A stretch of DNA of 39,578 nt from SAR86 cluster bacterium (GTDB lineage Bacteria; Pseudomonadota; Gammaproteobacteria; Pseudomonadales; Pseudohongiellaceae), in NCBI GenBank assembly GCA_002402175.1, contig NVVJ01000010.1, forward strand, positions 20,061 through 59,638, given 5' to 3'. Made by a program: the position numbers and the translations under genes. Positions within the stretch are counted from its first letter, which is position 1. Each line of letters starts with the position of its first letter. Positions 1 to 8,933 of this stretch are shown here, piece by piece. Below the pieces are notes generated by a model. That model was not told the DNA's origin and ran no database searches. It worked only from the letters and a program-made list of their open reading frames with translations.

Positions 1-25
1 GTCTAAAAAGGATTGTCTAAAGACC

Positions 26-1288
26 TTATGTCTCGGAGTGGCCGGATACGTGCTTCTGCGTGGTTGAAATCAGCTCAAAAGTCATGCCTGCATGAGACTG
101 CAGCCTTTCCAGAAGCCTGTCGCCATATGCCGTAGCTGGAGTCCAGAATCCACCAGTTAATTCGCCTTTATCTACATCTCGACGTAGACTAATTCCAGCC
201 TGAGCTAGCATTTTTGCAGTAGAGCCGTAGCCGGGATCACGATCGCCAGTAACTTTTATCTGTATCTCTTCTCCTGCATTAGTCTTGCCGAGAAAGCGAA
301 GGTCGTAAAGACCATTCAACTGTTGTTCTGGGCTAGGGCCTTCACCAGGCTTTGGTAAAATGAACCGGGTCGCTAACCATCGAATTGGTGCTAAAGACAT
401 GGCAATGGCTCCGATCTTGGTGCCCATCAATAATTGCTTTGCCTTTTTCTTGCCCGATCGACCGGCACCTGTAAGCATCGCTTCATCATAGAGAAAGTTC
501 TCTTCCCAGAAACCTTGAACTAATGCGTTACTGCGTAAAACTACACGTGTGTTGATGGATGCCATTATAAAAGGACCCGCCCATTCATCAAAATCAGTAT
601 CGAGTTCTACCGTTACATTGCGCTGTTTAGCTTTAAACGAATGATCAACTGGGCAAATAGAGTAAGGATCTTCTAATTCCTTGCGAAGCTGCGGATTTGC
701 TGACGCCTCTTTGTACAAATTCACCCCACTTGCGATTGTGCCACCTGAGGCACCTCCTTTTAGAGCTTTAACTCGCATTTTTACCTGAACACAATATGAG
801 CCAAATTCTGCCTTTGCATGCTCTTGTAAAAATTTCACACCGAGGTCAGAAGGTATCGAATCGAACCCACAGCAATGCACTATTCGCGCGCCGCTTTTCT
901 GAGCGATTGATTCATAACGCTCGATCATGAGTTTTATCCATTGTGGCTCACCAGTAAGATCACAATAATCGGTACCAGTTTCTGCACAAATTTTTACCAG
1001 CAATTCCCCGTACAAAGCATAAGGCCCTACAGTGGAAATGATGACTTCAGATCGAGCACATAGCGATTCCAGTGATTCCGCATTTTCTGAATCCGCAACT
1101 ATGGTTGGAATGTGTTCTGCCTGATCGCCCAATGTCTTTTTAAGATCGGACAGTTTTGCAGCCGACCTCGCTGCCATAGCCCAGGTTAAATTTGGTTCAG
1201 TAAATTCGTTAACCAGGTAATTACATAAAATTTTACCAACAAAACTGGTTGCTCCAAAAATAACTATATCGAACTCTTTATGACTCAT
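26..1288 (-). CDS. Saccharopine dehydrogenase-like / trans-acting enoyl reductase family protein
   Basis: Predicted NAD(P)-dependent oxidoreductase of 420 residues. The N-terminus has a Rossmann nucleotide-binding start (FDIVIFGATSFVGKIL, about residues 6-21), followed by SEVIISTVGPYALYGELLV and a CCGFDSIPSDLG block near residue 140. These blocks are typical of the saccharopine dehydrogenase NADP-binding family that includes mycobacterial trans-acting enoyl reductases and eukaryotic SCCPDH. No signal peptide is seen. The substrate cannot be told from sequence; true lysine biosynthesis is unlikely because relatives with this architecture mostly have lipid-type or unknown substrates (family knowledge). 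The start is the ATG at 1288, without a strong Shine-Dalgarno. The gene reads away from ctaA with a 122-bp gap that holds one full ATTTGTAGGA motif (reverse complement at 1397-1406), the same word that is repeated before flrA. Family confidence is good; function is unknown. Confidence 0.8.
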   Translation of the reverse strand: MSHKEFDIVIFGATSFVGKILCNYLVNEFTEPNLTWAMAARSAAKLSDLKKTLGDQAEHIPTIVADSENAESLESLCARSEVIISTVGPYALYGELLVKICAETGTDYCDLTGEPQWIKLMIERYESIAQKSGARIVHCCGFDSIPSDLGVKFLQEHAKAEFGSYCVQVKMRVKALKGGASGGTIASGVNLYKEASANPQLRKELEDPYSICPVDHSFKAKQRNVTVELDTDFDEWAGPFIMASINTRVVLRSNALVQGFWEENFLYDEAMLTGAGRSGKKKAKQLLMGTKIGAIAMSLAPIRWLATRFILPKPGEGPSPEQQLNGLYDLRFLGKTNAGEEIQIKVTGDRDPGYGSTAKMLAQAGISLRRDVDKGELTGGFWTPATAYGDRLLERLQSHAGMTFELISTTQKHVSGHSET

Positions 1289-1410
1289 AATTTACCAATC
1301 ACTGAATACCAAAAAGAAAAATACTATTAAGGCCCTAAATAACGGCGTGGTTTAAACAGAGCTAGTAAGTGGGTTGCCTTATGCCTGGCTCACTCATCCT
1401 ACAAATTCTC

Positions 1411-2394
1411 TTAGACCGCTGCGTCACGAGAGTGACGATAACTCATCCAGATCAGAAACTGTAAACCGAAAAGCAGTGATGCAGCCAACAAATGTGTCGG
1501 CTGAACGAAAGCTGGCATACCAAGATGCCCCAGTGTCGCACCTGAGACAACCGATGTGCATATTACTGCGATCATCGCCAGGGTTAGTCTAGTCAAGGTA
1601 TGCTGCCAGCCCAAAGATGTAACTAGTAACCAGCCAAGCCAGAGATTGGAGAACAATACCACTGCCGAGAAACTGCGATGCACGTAGAAAAACCAGGGCA
1701 TCGCTTCGATCCAGCTGGAGCGTAGCTCTTCTCCCTGTGCGCGACTGATAAAATCTGTCATCTCTCGCACCTGCGTTCCCATCGCTACCTGAATAACGGT
1801 CAACACCAATACCACGTATAGCCATTTCTGAAACTCAGGTGCAATTTCTGTCACCGGCTGTGAAGCCATAATGCCTCGACGCGCTTGAGCAACCGCGAAT
1901 AAGAGAGTGCCAACAAGCGCCAAGGCCACCAGCATGTGTAAGGTAATTAGACCCGGCTGCAAGTTTGAACCAACTACCTGAGCACCTAACCAGCCTTGAA
2001 ATCCAACCATAAGAAACGCGCCGACAGACGCTTTAAAAATTGAGCTATCGTGTTCGCGGCAATACCAGGAGAAAACAGCAGTTAGAAAGATCAAAAAACC
2101 GATTGTTACGCCTACCAAACGGTTGGTGTACTCCGTCCAGGTTTTCACAACATTAAACCGAGTATCGGCATAACCCAGCTCAGCGTATATTTCTTGATAG
2201 TTGTCTGGTAGTTGCGCCTCACTGGTAGGCGGAATCCATTGACCGAAACAGGTAGGCCAATCGGGACAGCCCATACCGGCACCCGAAGCCCGCACGCTAG
2301 CTCCAACCAGTATCAGGAAATAGACAGCGGCCAATGTAATCCAGGCCATACGACGATAGCGTTGAAGAGCCAGGTTTTGTAGTTCAGAAGTCAT
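1411..2394 (-). CDS. ctaA: Heme A synthase (COX15/CtaA family)
   Basis: Integral membrane heme A synthase, which oxidises the heme O methyl group to formyl to supply heme A for aa3-type cytochrome oxidases. The 327-residue protein is built of about eight hydrophobic segments. Visible family marks are the first-helix region with GAGMGCPDWPTCFG (Cys43 and Cys49, a family cysteine pair), WTEYTNRLVG (about 86-95), LQPGLITLHMLVAL, FFYVHRSFSAVV and the late LGHLG...QPTHLLAA block with candidate heme-ligand histidines. In the EYTNR motif the position that is His in Bacillus CtaA is Asn; I recall this variant from Bacteroidetes-type CtaA, so it is probably a subtype and not damage. I chose the ATG at 2394; an in-frame TTG lies 9 bases upstream. 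No cytochrome oxidase genes are in the window, so it is an isolated ctaA. Confidence 0.88.
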   Translation of the reverse strand: MTSELQNLALQRYRRMAWITLAAVYFLILVGASVRASGAGMGCPDWPTCFGQWIPPTSEAQLPDNYQEIYAELGYADTRFNVVKTWTEYTNRLVGVTIGFLIFLTAVFSWYCREHDSSIFKASVGAFLMVGFQGWLGAQVVGSNLQPGLITLHMLVALALVGTLLFAVAQARRGIMASQPVTEIAPEFQKWLYVVLVLTVIQVAMGTQVREMTDFISRAQGEELRSSWIEAMPWFFYVHRSFSAVVLFSNLWLGWLLVTSLGWQHTLTRLTLAMIAVICTSVVSGATLGHLGMPAFVQPTHLLAASLLFGLQFLIWMSYRHSRDAAV

Positions 2395-2502
2395 AGCAAC
2401 CAATAGTAATGTACTTTGAATTAATCGCCGAATTAGCGAGTTTGGAAGGGGCGCAGAATAAACCAGACATCAAGTGTATTCAAATCGAATTATTGACCGG
2501 GA

Positions 2503-3687
2503 TCAAAATAAGTTGCGCAATTTCTCTAACAGGGAATGTGAAGGATAACTATCCATCGGCAATTGTTGCTGTTCTTGAAAAGAGCGAATAGCGCTTCGCG
2601 TACGACTACCAACTCGACCATCAGGAGCACCTGAATCGAAACCAAGCGAATTTAGATATTCCTGCATTTCCGTAACATCAGCTATGCTCATTGCCTGTTC
2701 GCTTTCAGGCATATGTTGAATAGCCGCACCGCCGGAAAACCTGTCAGCCAGATGCCCAACGGTAAGTGCGTAAAATATGGGAGAGTTATAGGTTCTGGTC
2801 ACTCGAAAATTATCATACACCAGAAAAGCCGGACCATTCGCGCCGCTGGGTATGACAATTGATGCCTGCATTTCAGCCACAGGAATTGGGCCTCCTGATA
2901 CACGCAGTATCCCTATATCGCGCCATTGTTGGAGTGGTTTGCGTGTATTTGTACCTGCTAAGGCAAAATCGAAGTCAGAAGGTAATAGCACTTCCCTGCC
3001 CCATCGTTCATCACCTTTCCAGCCGGCGCTAGACATGAAGTTGGCTGCCGAGTGGAATATATCTGGCAAACTATTCCAGATATCTATTTGTCCATCGCCA
3101 TCGCCGTCAACCCCGTAACGTTCAAAAATCGATGGCATGAACTGTAGCTGGCCCATAGCACCAGCCCAGGAACCACTCATATTTGCAGCAGTAATATGTC
3201 CTTCATCTATAATTTTCAGTGCCGTTAATATTTCACGTCTAAACATTTCTGCTCTACGTGGGTCAAAAGCCAGGGTAGCCAAAGCTTGCAACACGGAAAA
3301 ACCGCCGGTATTGCTTCCAAAATTACTTTCAATAGCCCAAAAAGCAATCAGATATTGCGGTTGCATACTATACTTCTGGCGAACCTCTTCCAATAAGGTC
3401 GCGTGTTGTTGTAACAGGGCTTGCCCACGGGCAACCTGTCGATCAGTTACGCGTAATCCCATATACCGACTAAAGGTTTGCACGAACTCTGGTTGACTAC
3501 CATCAAGCTCAAGAACTCTTTCCAGTGGTGCTTCCAGAGAATCCAGTGCGGTCAGGGTGGTATCGCTAATACCCAAAGATCGAGCCTCAACGCGAAGTTG
3601 CTCAAGCCACTCATCAAATGACTGTTCCTGCGCACTAACAGTAACGCCGAAGGAAAATAATAGAACGAAAAGAATTGTCGGTTTCAT
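2503..3687 (-). CDS. Lytic murein transglycosylase, MltB family, with C-terminal peptidoglycan-binding domain
   Basis: Periplasmic lytic transglycosylase that cleaves the MurNAc-GlcNAc bond and leaves a 1,6-anhydro end. Residues 1-19 form a signal peptide (MKPTILFVLLFSFGVTVSA, cleaved before QEQ). No lipobox cysteine is seen, so it is probably soluble. The SLT_2/MltB domain spans roughly residues 22-310, with the catalytic Glu120 in AFWAIESNFG, then GSWAGAMGQLQFMPS and DGDGDGQIDIWNS, both typical of MltB. About residues 335-394 form a peptidoglycan-binding domain of the PG_binding_1 type (EMQEYLNSLGFDSGAPDG...RSAIRSFQ). At 394 residues it matches the family arrangement of domain plus binding module. 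The start at 3687 has no clear Shine-Dalgarno and is abutted by a strong inverted repeat in the leader. A role in cell-wall turnover is firm; any link to the flagellum is not shown. Confidence 0.92.
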   Translation of the reverse strand: MKPTILFVLLFSFGVTVSAQEQSFDEWLEQLRVEARSLGISDTTLTALDSLEAPLERVLELDGSQPEFVQTFSRYMGLRVTDRQVARGQALLQQHATLLEEVRQKYSMQPQYLIAFWAIESNFGSNTGGFSVLQALATLAFDPRRAEMFRREILTALKIIDEGHITAANMSGSWAGAMGQLQFMPSIFERYGVDGDGDGQIDIWNSLPDIFHSAANFMSSAGWKGDERWGREVLLPSDFDFALAGTNTRKPLQQWRDIGILRVSGGPIPVAEMQASIVIPSGANGPAFLVYDNFRVTRTYNSPIFYALTVGHLADRFSGGAAIQHMPESEQAMSIADVTEMQEYLNSLGFDSGAPDGRVGSRTRSAIRSFQEQQQLPMDSYPSHSLLEKLRNLF

Positions 3688-3688
3688 C

Positions 3689-3734
3689 CCATTATCATAA
3701 TGGATATTCAGCTGAATGGAAATCGATGGAAATC
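3689..3734 (-). promoter_or_regulatory. Stacked palindromes and 10-bp-phased repeats in the MltB-type gene leader
   Basis: Three symmetric elements lie just upstream of the transglycosylase start at 3687. CCATTATCATAATGG at 3689-3703 is a perfect 7-1-7 inverted repeat ending one base before the start codon. ATTCAGCTGAAT at 3706-3717 is a perfect palindrome. ATGGAAATC occurs twice in direct repeat at 3716-3724 and 3726-3734, exactly 10 bp apart. In the mRNA the first could form a hairpin touching the start region; as DNA they could be operators. Confidence 0.45.
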
Positions 3735-3809
3735 ATTAGCACACCAAATCTATGTGCTTAGAACATTACACAGGCAATGATTATTCACTATGCAAGGAAG
3801 GAATATGAA

Positions 3810-4181
3810 TCAAGCGGCAACCGCGTGATTGAGGTAGTCACTTACCTGCTTTTCGTCTTGCTTACCAAGGGTGATAAATTTTAGTCGAAGGTAATAGCTG
3901 TCCTGTCGCTGGCGACGACAAAAAGACACATTACAGGTCGATTTGATTTTCTTACAGACTTCCCCATGGGAGGGCAAATTGAATTCAAGCTCAAGGTCAG
4001 GAAATAGGCCAGCGCTGGATTTGAATCGACTTAGTTGCTCAATTAATTGATGCCGACATTCAATCTCAATACCCGAAGGAGACAGGTTCATCAAAGTACC
4101 ATTACGAATAACACCAGCTAAAGATATATTGGCCTCACCGTGTAAATCTATTCTTGGGTAATCACGCTTTTCTTTATTCAT
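3810..4181 (-). CDS. Small PilZ domain protein (predicted c-di-GMP receptor)
   Basis: Single-domain cytoplasmic PilZ protein of 123 residues from the ATG at 4181. An in-frame GTG at 4193 would add MNKD; neither start has a strong Shine-Dalgarno. Both c-di-GMP contact motifs are present: RDYPR near the N-terminus (RxxxR) and NLSPSG about 26 residues later (N/DxSxxG). The rest is compatible with a PilZ beta-barrel ending in a C-terminal helix. The gene stands alone between a lytic transglycosylase and a divergently oriented metallopeptidase-like gene. The output partner is unknown. Its protein is distinct from the two longer flagellar-region PilZ proteins in this window. Confidence 0.85.
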   Translation of the reverse strand: MNKEKRDYPRIDLHGEANISLAGVIRNGTLMNLSPSGIEIECRHQLIEQLSRFKSSAGLFPDLELEFNLPSHGEVCKKIKSTCNVSFCRRQRQDSYYLRLKFITLGKQDEKQVSDYLNHAVAA

Positions 4182-4343
4182 ATCTTTATTCACAACAACG
4201 TCTGTTTTGCTTAAACACAGGATTACATTACTCTTTAAACAGGTTTATCCTAGGTTGAATTGTCGCTTATATGATCTGCCGCACGTTTTTCAGCCCGCCA
4301 GGCAAAAAGTGTGACGTAGATAGCTATGACAATGTGATCAGAA

Positions 4344-4361
4344 GCACAAAAATTGTTGTGC
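4344..4361. promoter_or_regulatory. Inverted repeat in divergent promoter region
   Basis: GCACAA at 4344-4349 and TTGTGC at 4356-4361 form a perfect 6-bp inverted repeat with a 6-base spacer. It lies in the 235-bp gap between the small PilZ gene and the metallopeptidase-like gene, 56 bp before the latter's ATG. It may be an operator; no known regulator was matched. The rest of this gap shows no convincing feature. Confidence 0.25.
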
Positions 4362-4416
4362 GGATAAACTCACCGTCAATGCAATAGTGGCAAGCTACTA
4401 ATTTAAGGCTGGCGAT

Positions 4417-5151
4417 ATGGCGACTAGTAATATGTTCAGCTTTACCCATGCCAGCCCAGCAGGGATGATTGCCATCATTTTATGCGCCACGATGAGCGCC
4501 ACCACACTATTTGCTGCCGATAATCAGAAAGTAACCGTAGTTCGGGAATATACGGAAATTGAACAGCGACCGCATTTCGACTCATTAAACGCCGAGTTTG
4601 GTGTTAATAAGGACTTGCCTCCTAACTTCGAGCTACAGGCCTTGCTGGCACTAAGTCATTATCCTGAATTAAGAGACGTCAAAATTCGCTTCATTGTTGA
4701 TGATGTTTCCATACCTTTGTCCTCGCGCCCTCACTGGAGTAGTTTGCTGCGTTCAGCCAAAAACAGAACCTATCTGGTAATAATCGACTCCAGCCTCGAA
4801 GGCACAAGAGAGGCTTTATTGTTGAAGAACCAGCCTTTTAATGCCCAGGTTGGAATCATCGGTCATGAGTTGTCTCACACAGTTTATTATCTCAATAGAT
4901 CATTCTTTGGAATTGCTGCTGATGCGCTTTGTCAGCTAAGTGACTGTCGCATTGGATTTGAACGCGCGACGGACAGTCGACTAATTGGATACGGTTTAGG
5001 CTGGCAGCGGTTTGATCACGCGTCTTTTGTCAGGCGCGAGTTTTCTTCGAATACCAATGCGGTATCTAACCTCGAAGGTGGAGGTGGTGCGTACATGAGC
5101 CCTGCAGAATTGCTACGCATAATGCAAAGCTCAACACTGTATGCAGATTAA
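4417..5151 (+). CDS. Exported putative HExxH zinc metallopeptidase, unrecognised family
   Basis: Unrecognised protein of 244 residues. Residues 1-34 look like a signal peptide (hydrophobic MIAIILCATMSATTLFA, cleavage before ADN). The centre holds VGIIGHELSHTVYYL with HELSH at 150-154, a classic zinc-binding HExxH motif, and FERATDSRLIGYGL at 181-194, whose Glu182 or Asp186 could be the third ligand as in gluzincin-like folds. Two cysteines (Cys172, Cys177) close to the active-site segment could form a disulfide after export. The start ATG at 4417 has AAGG 8 bases upstream; a second Met at codon 6 is possible. It is flanked by the convergent PqaA-type gene and the divergent PilZ gene, so it is probably monocistronic. 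Zinc binding and peptidase activity are inferred from the motif only; the substrate is unknown. Confidence 0.6.
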   Translation: MATSNMFSFTHASPAGMIAIILCATMSATTLFAADNQKVTVVREYTEIEQRPHFDSLNAEFGVNKDLPPNFELQALLALSHYPELRDVKIRFIVDDVSIPLSSRPHWSSLLRSAKNRTYLVIIDSSLEGTREALLLKNQPFNAQVGIIGHELSHTVYYLNRSFFGIAADALCQLSDCRIGFERATDSRLIGYGLGWQRFDHASFVRREFSSNTNAVSNLEGGGGAYMSPAELLRIMQSSTLYAD

Positions 5152-5211
5152 ACGCTTTATAAGCTGACAAGTATCCAACCTCAGCCCAAGCATCCTATCT
5201 TTAAATCTGTT

Positions 5212-6639
5212 TTATCTATTTCGAGTGCTATCTGGTGTTAAAGACCACTCATACTCGGTTGTATCGGGCACTATTTTAGTTCCGCTGCTAAATTTAAACG
5301 GAGTTTCAATTCCGCTAGGATAGGCCATTTCAACGTAATAGGATGTATAGCCTGTTTCGGGTGGGTCCAGCTTGATTTTATATACCCCAGGTTCCACTTC
5401 GTTTAATGGTGTACTGGTATAAGCCCTGCCAATGACCGCCTGCATAAAATTACGCTTATCCGGGTTATGCGCCTGCCAGAGTAAAACCTCGGTAGGCTTG
5501 TCCAGCGACAACACTGTGATAGTGCCATCTTCAGCTACGTCCCAAGAGTATCTAGGCATTGAAATATTATGCACAATGGCATGATACCAAGCATCAACAC
5601 TGTCCATTACGTCGGTTCCACCCATTGAATGATTCGAGTTAGGCACATATCGAACATGTTTCTCGCCTACTAAGTCGTCCCAATAGAACTGCCAGGAGTC
5701 TGGTAGAAAAAACTCGTCTCCAGTAGAGCTGAGTAAAAATTTCGGCAGTTCAAGCCTGTTACGGTATTCATATGGATCTACAAGATCCATCAATTTGGCA
5801 AATTCCGGCGTGCCTATCCATGAAATGTTTCCGCCAAGCACATAGTCAATAACCGCGGGGGAATAAGCGCCATATACAGAGAAGTGGTGTTTGAACGATT
5901 CTTCCACATTCAAAACATCAATCACAATTGGCATAATCGCAACTACACGATTGTCCACAATCGCAGTTGTCCAGGTCGTCCAGCCTCTTTTCGAACCACC
6001 AGCTACAACAAACTGATCCACTTCAATGTTGCCACCTGAGTTACTTGCCATTAAATTTGTAACAGTGTCCATGGCACGTACCGCACTTTTTGTCATGGGT
6101 AGCCGAAGTGGCCATTTTTCATCACCTGTACGCAGGAATTTATCCCAGGTATAGGAAATTATGGCATCTTCTGTTCGTGGATTTTCGCTATCGTCAACAA
6201 ACCTCAGCGGCTGATTTGGCACCATATAAAGCGTTGTCACAACTGTGCTGGATTCCAATGCTCGTTTGATATCTGTTTCCGGTGCTGACGCTGGCGCATC
6301 ATTACTTTTGCTACCACCTGTTATATACAAAAAGCTGATATCACTCACTACTTCATCAGGTACAGTGATGGTCATGAAGTGTTCCCATACAGGTAGATTA
6401 ACCTCATTTTCTGTCAACCATGTCTGCGAAACCATTTCTACAATAAAGGTTTTATAGCCGTCTCCTTCTACTGTAGTGAGCACGCTATAACGATAGCTTG
6501 AATCTACTTTATGTACATATTCATCAAGAGCGGTTAATTCCAGAGGGTTTGCAGATTGAGCAAACAAGGATGGAACCCATATCAATACAGTAAATATACA
6601 AATTCGATACGTATTGAGCAGTATTGAGCTATATTTCAT
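5212..6639 (-). CDS. PhoPQ-activated pathogenicity-related (PqaA-type) exported protein
   Basis: Exported alpha/beta-hydrolase-like protein of the PhoPQ-activated pathogenicity-related family (named for Salmonella PqaA). A signal peptide covers residues 1-28 (hydrophobic YRICIFTVLIWVPSLFA, cleavage near AQSA). The family marks visible are VWEHFMTITVP, FLYITGGSKSND, and VVAGGSKRGWTTWTTAIVD with the nucleophile-like Ser216 in GGSKRGW, followed by VDNRVVAIMPIVIDVLN. LSSTGDEFFLPDSWQFYWDDL and VPNSNHSMGG near residues 310-345 could supply the acid and His of a triad. The length of 475 fits the family. The biochemical activity of the family is poorly established. An AGAGAAGA-type ribosome site lies about 6 bases before the ATG. 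Neighbouring secreted hydrolase-like genes suggest a role in handling extracellular material (inference). Confidence 0.8.
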   Translation of the reverse strand: MKYSSILLNTYRICIFTVLIWVPSLFAQSANPLELTALDEYVHKVDSSYRYSVLTTVEGDGYKTFIVEMVSQTWLTENEVNLPVWEHFMTITVPDEVVSDISFLYITGGSKSNDAPASAPETDIKRALESSTVVTTLYMVPNQPLRFVDDSENPRTEDAIISYTWDKFLRTGDEKWPLRLPMTKSAVRAMDTVTNLMASNSGGNIEVDQFVVAGGSKRGWTTWTTAIVDNRVVAIMPIVIDVLNVEESFKHHFSVYGAYSPAVIDYVLGGNISWIGTPEFAKLMDLVDPYEYRNRLELPKFLLSSTGDEFFLPDSWQFYWDDLVGEKHVRYVPNSNHSMGGTDVMDSVDAWYHAIVHNISMPRYSWDVAEDGTITVLSLDKPTEVLLWQAHNPDKRNFMQAVIGRAYTSTPLNEVEPGVYKIKLDPPETGYTSYYVEMAYPSGIETPFKFSSGTKIVPDTTEYEWSLTPDSTRNR

Positions 6640-6704
6640 TGGTCTTCTCTATTTTTTTAATTAAATTTACTGTTAAAAAGATGAATGATTCTATGATTTG
6701 TAAG

Positions 6705-8894
6705 CTATTGTGGGGTCGTAGTTGATTCGCGCAGCTTACCTATAACTGATTCCATGGCGCGATCAATCAGAGGCGCCTCGCTAATCACTTTAACCGTGCC
6801 AGCTTTTAACTCCCGCGCCAAACCCGTTTTGGATTTCTCGACAACTTTGACACCTTGTCCGTTAACAAACACATATTTTTCAATGGTGTCTATTTTTGCT
6901 GCTAGCGTGCAGCGAATTGTATGTTCTGAATCTACCTGAAATTCCAACCAGATACCAATAGGGTATTTAGCTACTTCCAATAAATGCTCATCGTCCTCAG
7001 GTAGTTTCGACTCTGCAGCAGGGGTTTCTCTAATCGACGAATCATCATTGTCGTCTGAAGGGGTAGCACTGGGTGTATTAGTTTCTTCCCAGGAGCCTTT
7101 AAAACATTCTTCCTGAACATTTTTTAATTCGTTGAGGGATTGTTCTGCCTCATCTTTTTCGATTCCTGCGACCTCCAAGGCCTTGCCTAAATTTGCCAAC
7201 AGTCTGGGATTTACTTTTGTGAATTTTTCTAAATCACCCTCGCTTTTTTCGTGACTAACTGTCCAGAGCAATACATCTATAGTGTTCATTACCGGCTTCC
7301 AACTTATTCCTCCCGGCCCCTCTCTAAGCACAACCTGTACAACAAATTTATGAAAATGCGTCAGCAGGAAATTTTGGACAAATGAGTGAACATCCTCACT
7401 TAGAATACGCTCCTTTATTTTGTGAAGAGCATAGTCATTCACATCACTCAATCGATTTTTGCGCTCATCCGCATCCATCAAACGATGTTCGCTTTCTTGA
7501 GAAGCAAGTGCCTGGCCGTGTTTAAATTCTTTAAATTCATCGATCAGATTTTCAATTAACTCCAGGTCGTTTGAAAAGTCTTTCACAAAACTATTTACAA
7601 TTTCATTCATTTTTCGGTACATCGGATCTGCATTTTGCTTGTCAGTCTCGGTCCAGCAAATCCCTGCCGTGGCCAACTCATTCAAAAGAATACGAGCAGG
7701 GTGGTCTGCATCTTCAAAAAAACTGGCATCTTGCAAGGCTAGTTTCAAAATTGTAATTTGCGTTCTTCCGATCAATTCCTTTACAGGGATTGGTACTGTT
7801 TCATCTCGCCATATTTCTTCATATAGAAATGTCACAAGATTAATAATGTCTAGTGACTGGCTGTCTATCGCTCTTAACACTTCAGAGTCGCTGCCCTGCT
7901 CGAGAAGCTTGCCAACTGAATTGCTCAAATTCAGTGCCGTAGCCCCGTCGTTTACACCGCTGTCATCGTGCTCTGGCCCTGCAACTGACTGAAGCTTATT
8001 AAGCAAACTTAGCAATTGGTCGCTAGCGACAATTTCCACTTTTTGGCTTCCAATCATCATGCCCTGCTGAAGCCCAGCATGACCGGCATTTGAGCTTACA
8101 TTCCCTGTGGGTACGGTTTGGGCTGGCACCCCATGAGTTTGCGATCCATGCATAAGATTCTGCATCATAGATAACAGTTGCTGATTTGTTCCTGCACCTG
8201 TCGCATTTTGCTCTGCTGTCGCAAAGGCACGATCAGTCGGATCAGATTTCTGCCGACGTACTCGCCTTTTATTTCGTTGTTCTTTTTTATTCCTTGCCGC
8301 TATATCAAGATTCGGAATAATTCCTTTTTGAATTAATATTCCATTAGCTTTTTCCAAGGCATTTTCTAAATTATGAAAAACACAGCTATTAAATTTTCGA
8401 TAAGCAATAAGCAAATCAGGCGCAGTTAGGCTCACTGGCCGAATAGCGTCACGAAAAGCCTCACCAATCTGTTCCGGGTCCATAGGATTGTTCGATTCAT
8501 CGATACGAGTTCCATAAAACAATGAATCTAGCCGTGTGGTAAAACGCAGGTATTCCTGAATATCACAATTTCGTGCGTGAGATATCATTCCTTCCATAGC
8601 TATAATAGCCTCGAGGTCATCTTCTTCCACGAGGCTAAGACTGCCGTAATCAAGAACATTTACCTGTCTTGATTTCGACCCTGTTAATTCATCAAAATTT
8701 GAGCCAATGTTGTTAGAGAACCGCTCCACAACAGCCTGCTTTTCGTCATTAAGATGCATCGCGTTTGCCGAGTTGGCACCAGGCTGATTAGCGATAACCA
8801 TATTCGCTTCGCGTAAAGCTTCCGATACAGAATCAGACAGACACACAAGCATTGCTTCTTTAACTGAATTTACTATTTCTTTAACTTGATCCAC
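6705..8894 (-). CDS. DUF1631 family protein, possible C-terminal PilZ-like module
   Basis: Large cytoplasmic protein of 729 residues in the DUF1631 family, function unknown. The start is a GTG at 8894 with GGAA 6 bases upstream. The N-terminal third is helical, followed by a basic linker (KKEQRNKRRVRRQK near 205) and a low-complexity Gln/Gly/Ser region. The central block with IPVKELIGRTQITILKLAL and HPARILLNELATAGI (about 365-415) is the signature of DUF1631. An acidic linker rich in Asp and Glu (about 610-645) leads to a compact final domain containing WLEFQVDSEHTIRCTLAAKI and YVFVNGQGVKVVEKSKTGLA. From memory, relatives including a Pseudomonas protein are listed as carrying a divergent PilZ domain there; this copy lacks a clear RxxxR motif, so c-di-GMP binding is uncertain. 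It ends 66 bp before the PqaA-type gene on the same strand. Confidence 0.8.
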   Translation of the reverse strand: MDQVKEIVNSVKEAMLVCLSDSVSEALREANMVIANQPGANSANAMHLNDEKQAVVERFSNNIGSNFDELTGSKSRQVNVLDYGSLSLVEEDDLEAIIAMEGMISHARNCDIQEYLRFTTRLDSLFYGTRIDESNNPMDPEQIGEAFRDAIRPVSLTAPDLLIAYRKFNSCVFHNLENALEKANGILIQKGIIPNLDIAARNKKEQRNKRRVRRQKSDPTDRAFATAEQNATGAGTNQQLLSMMQNLMHGSQTHGVPAQTVPTGNVSSNAGHAGLQQGMMIGSQKVEIVASDQLLSLLNKLQSVAGPEHDDSGVNDGATALNLSNSVGKLLEQGSDSEVLRAIDSQSLDIINLVTFLYEEIWRDETVPIPVKELIGRTQITILKLALQDASFFEDADHPARILLNELATAGICWTETDKQNADPMYRKMNEIVNSFVKDFSNDLELIENLIDEFKEFKHGQALASQESEHRLMDADERKNRLSDVNDYALHKIKERILSEDVHSFVQNFLLTHFHKFVVQVVLREGPGGISWKPVMNTIDVLLWTVSHEKSEGDLEKFTKVNPRLLANLGKALEVAGIEKDEAEQSLNELKNVQEECFKGSWEETNTPSATPSDDNDDSSIRETPAAESKLPEDDEHLLEVAKYPIGIWLEFQVDSEHTIRCTLAAKIDTIEKYVFVNGQGVKVVEKSKTGLARELKAGTVKVISEAPLIDRAMESVIGKLRESTTTPQ

Positions 8895-8933
8895 AACTAT
8901 TCCAATAAAAATTAGTATTACAAAAATCTAACT

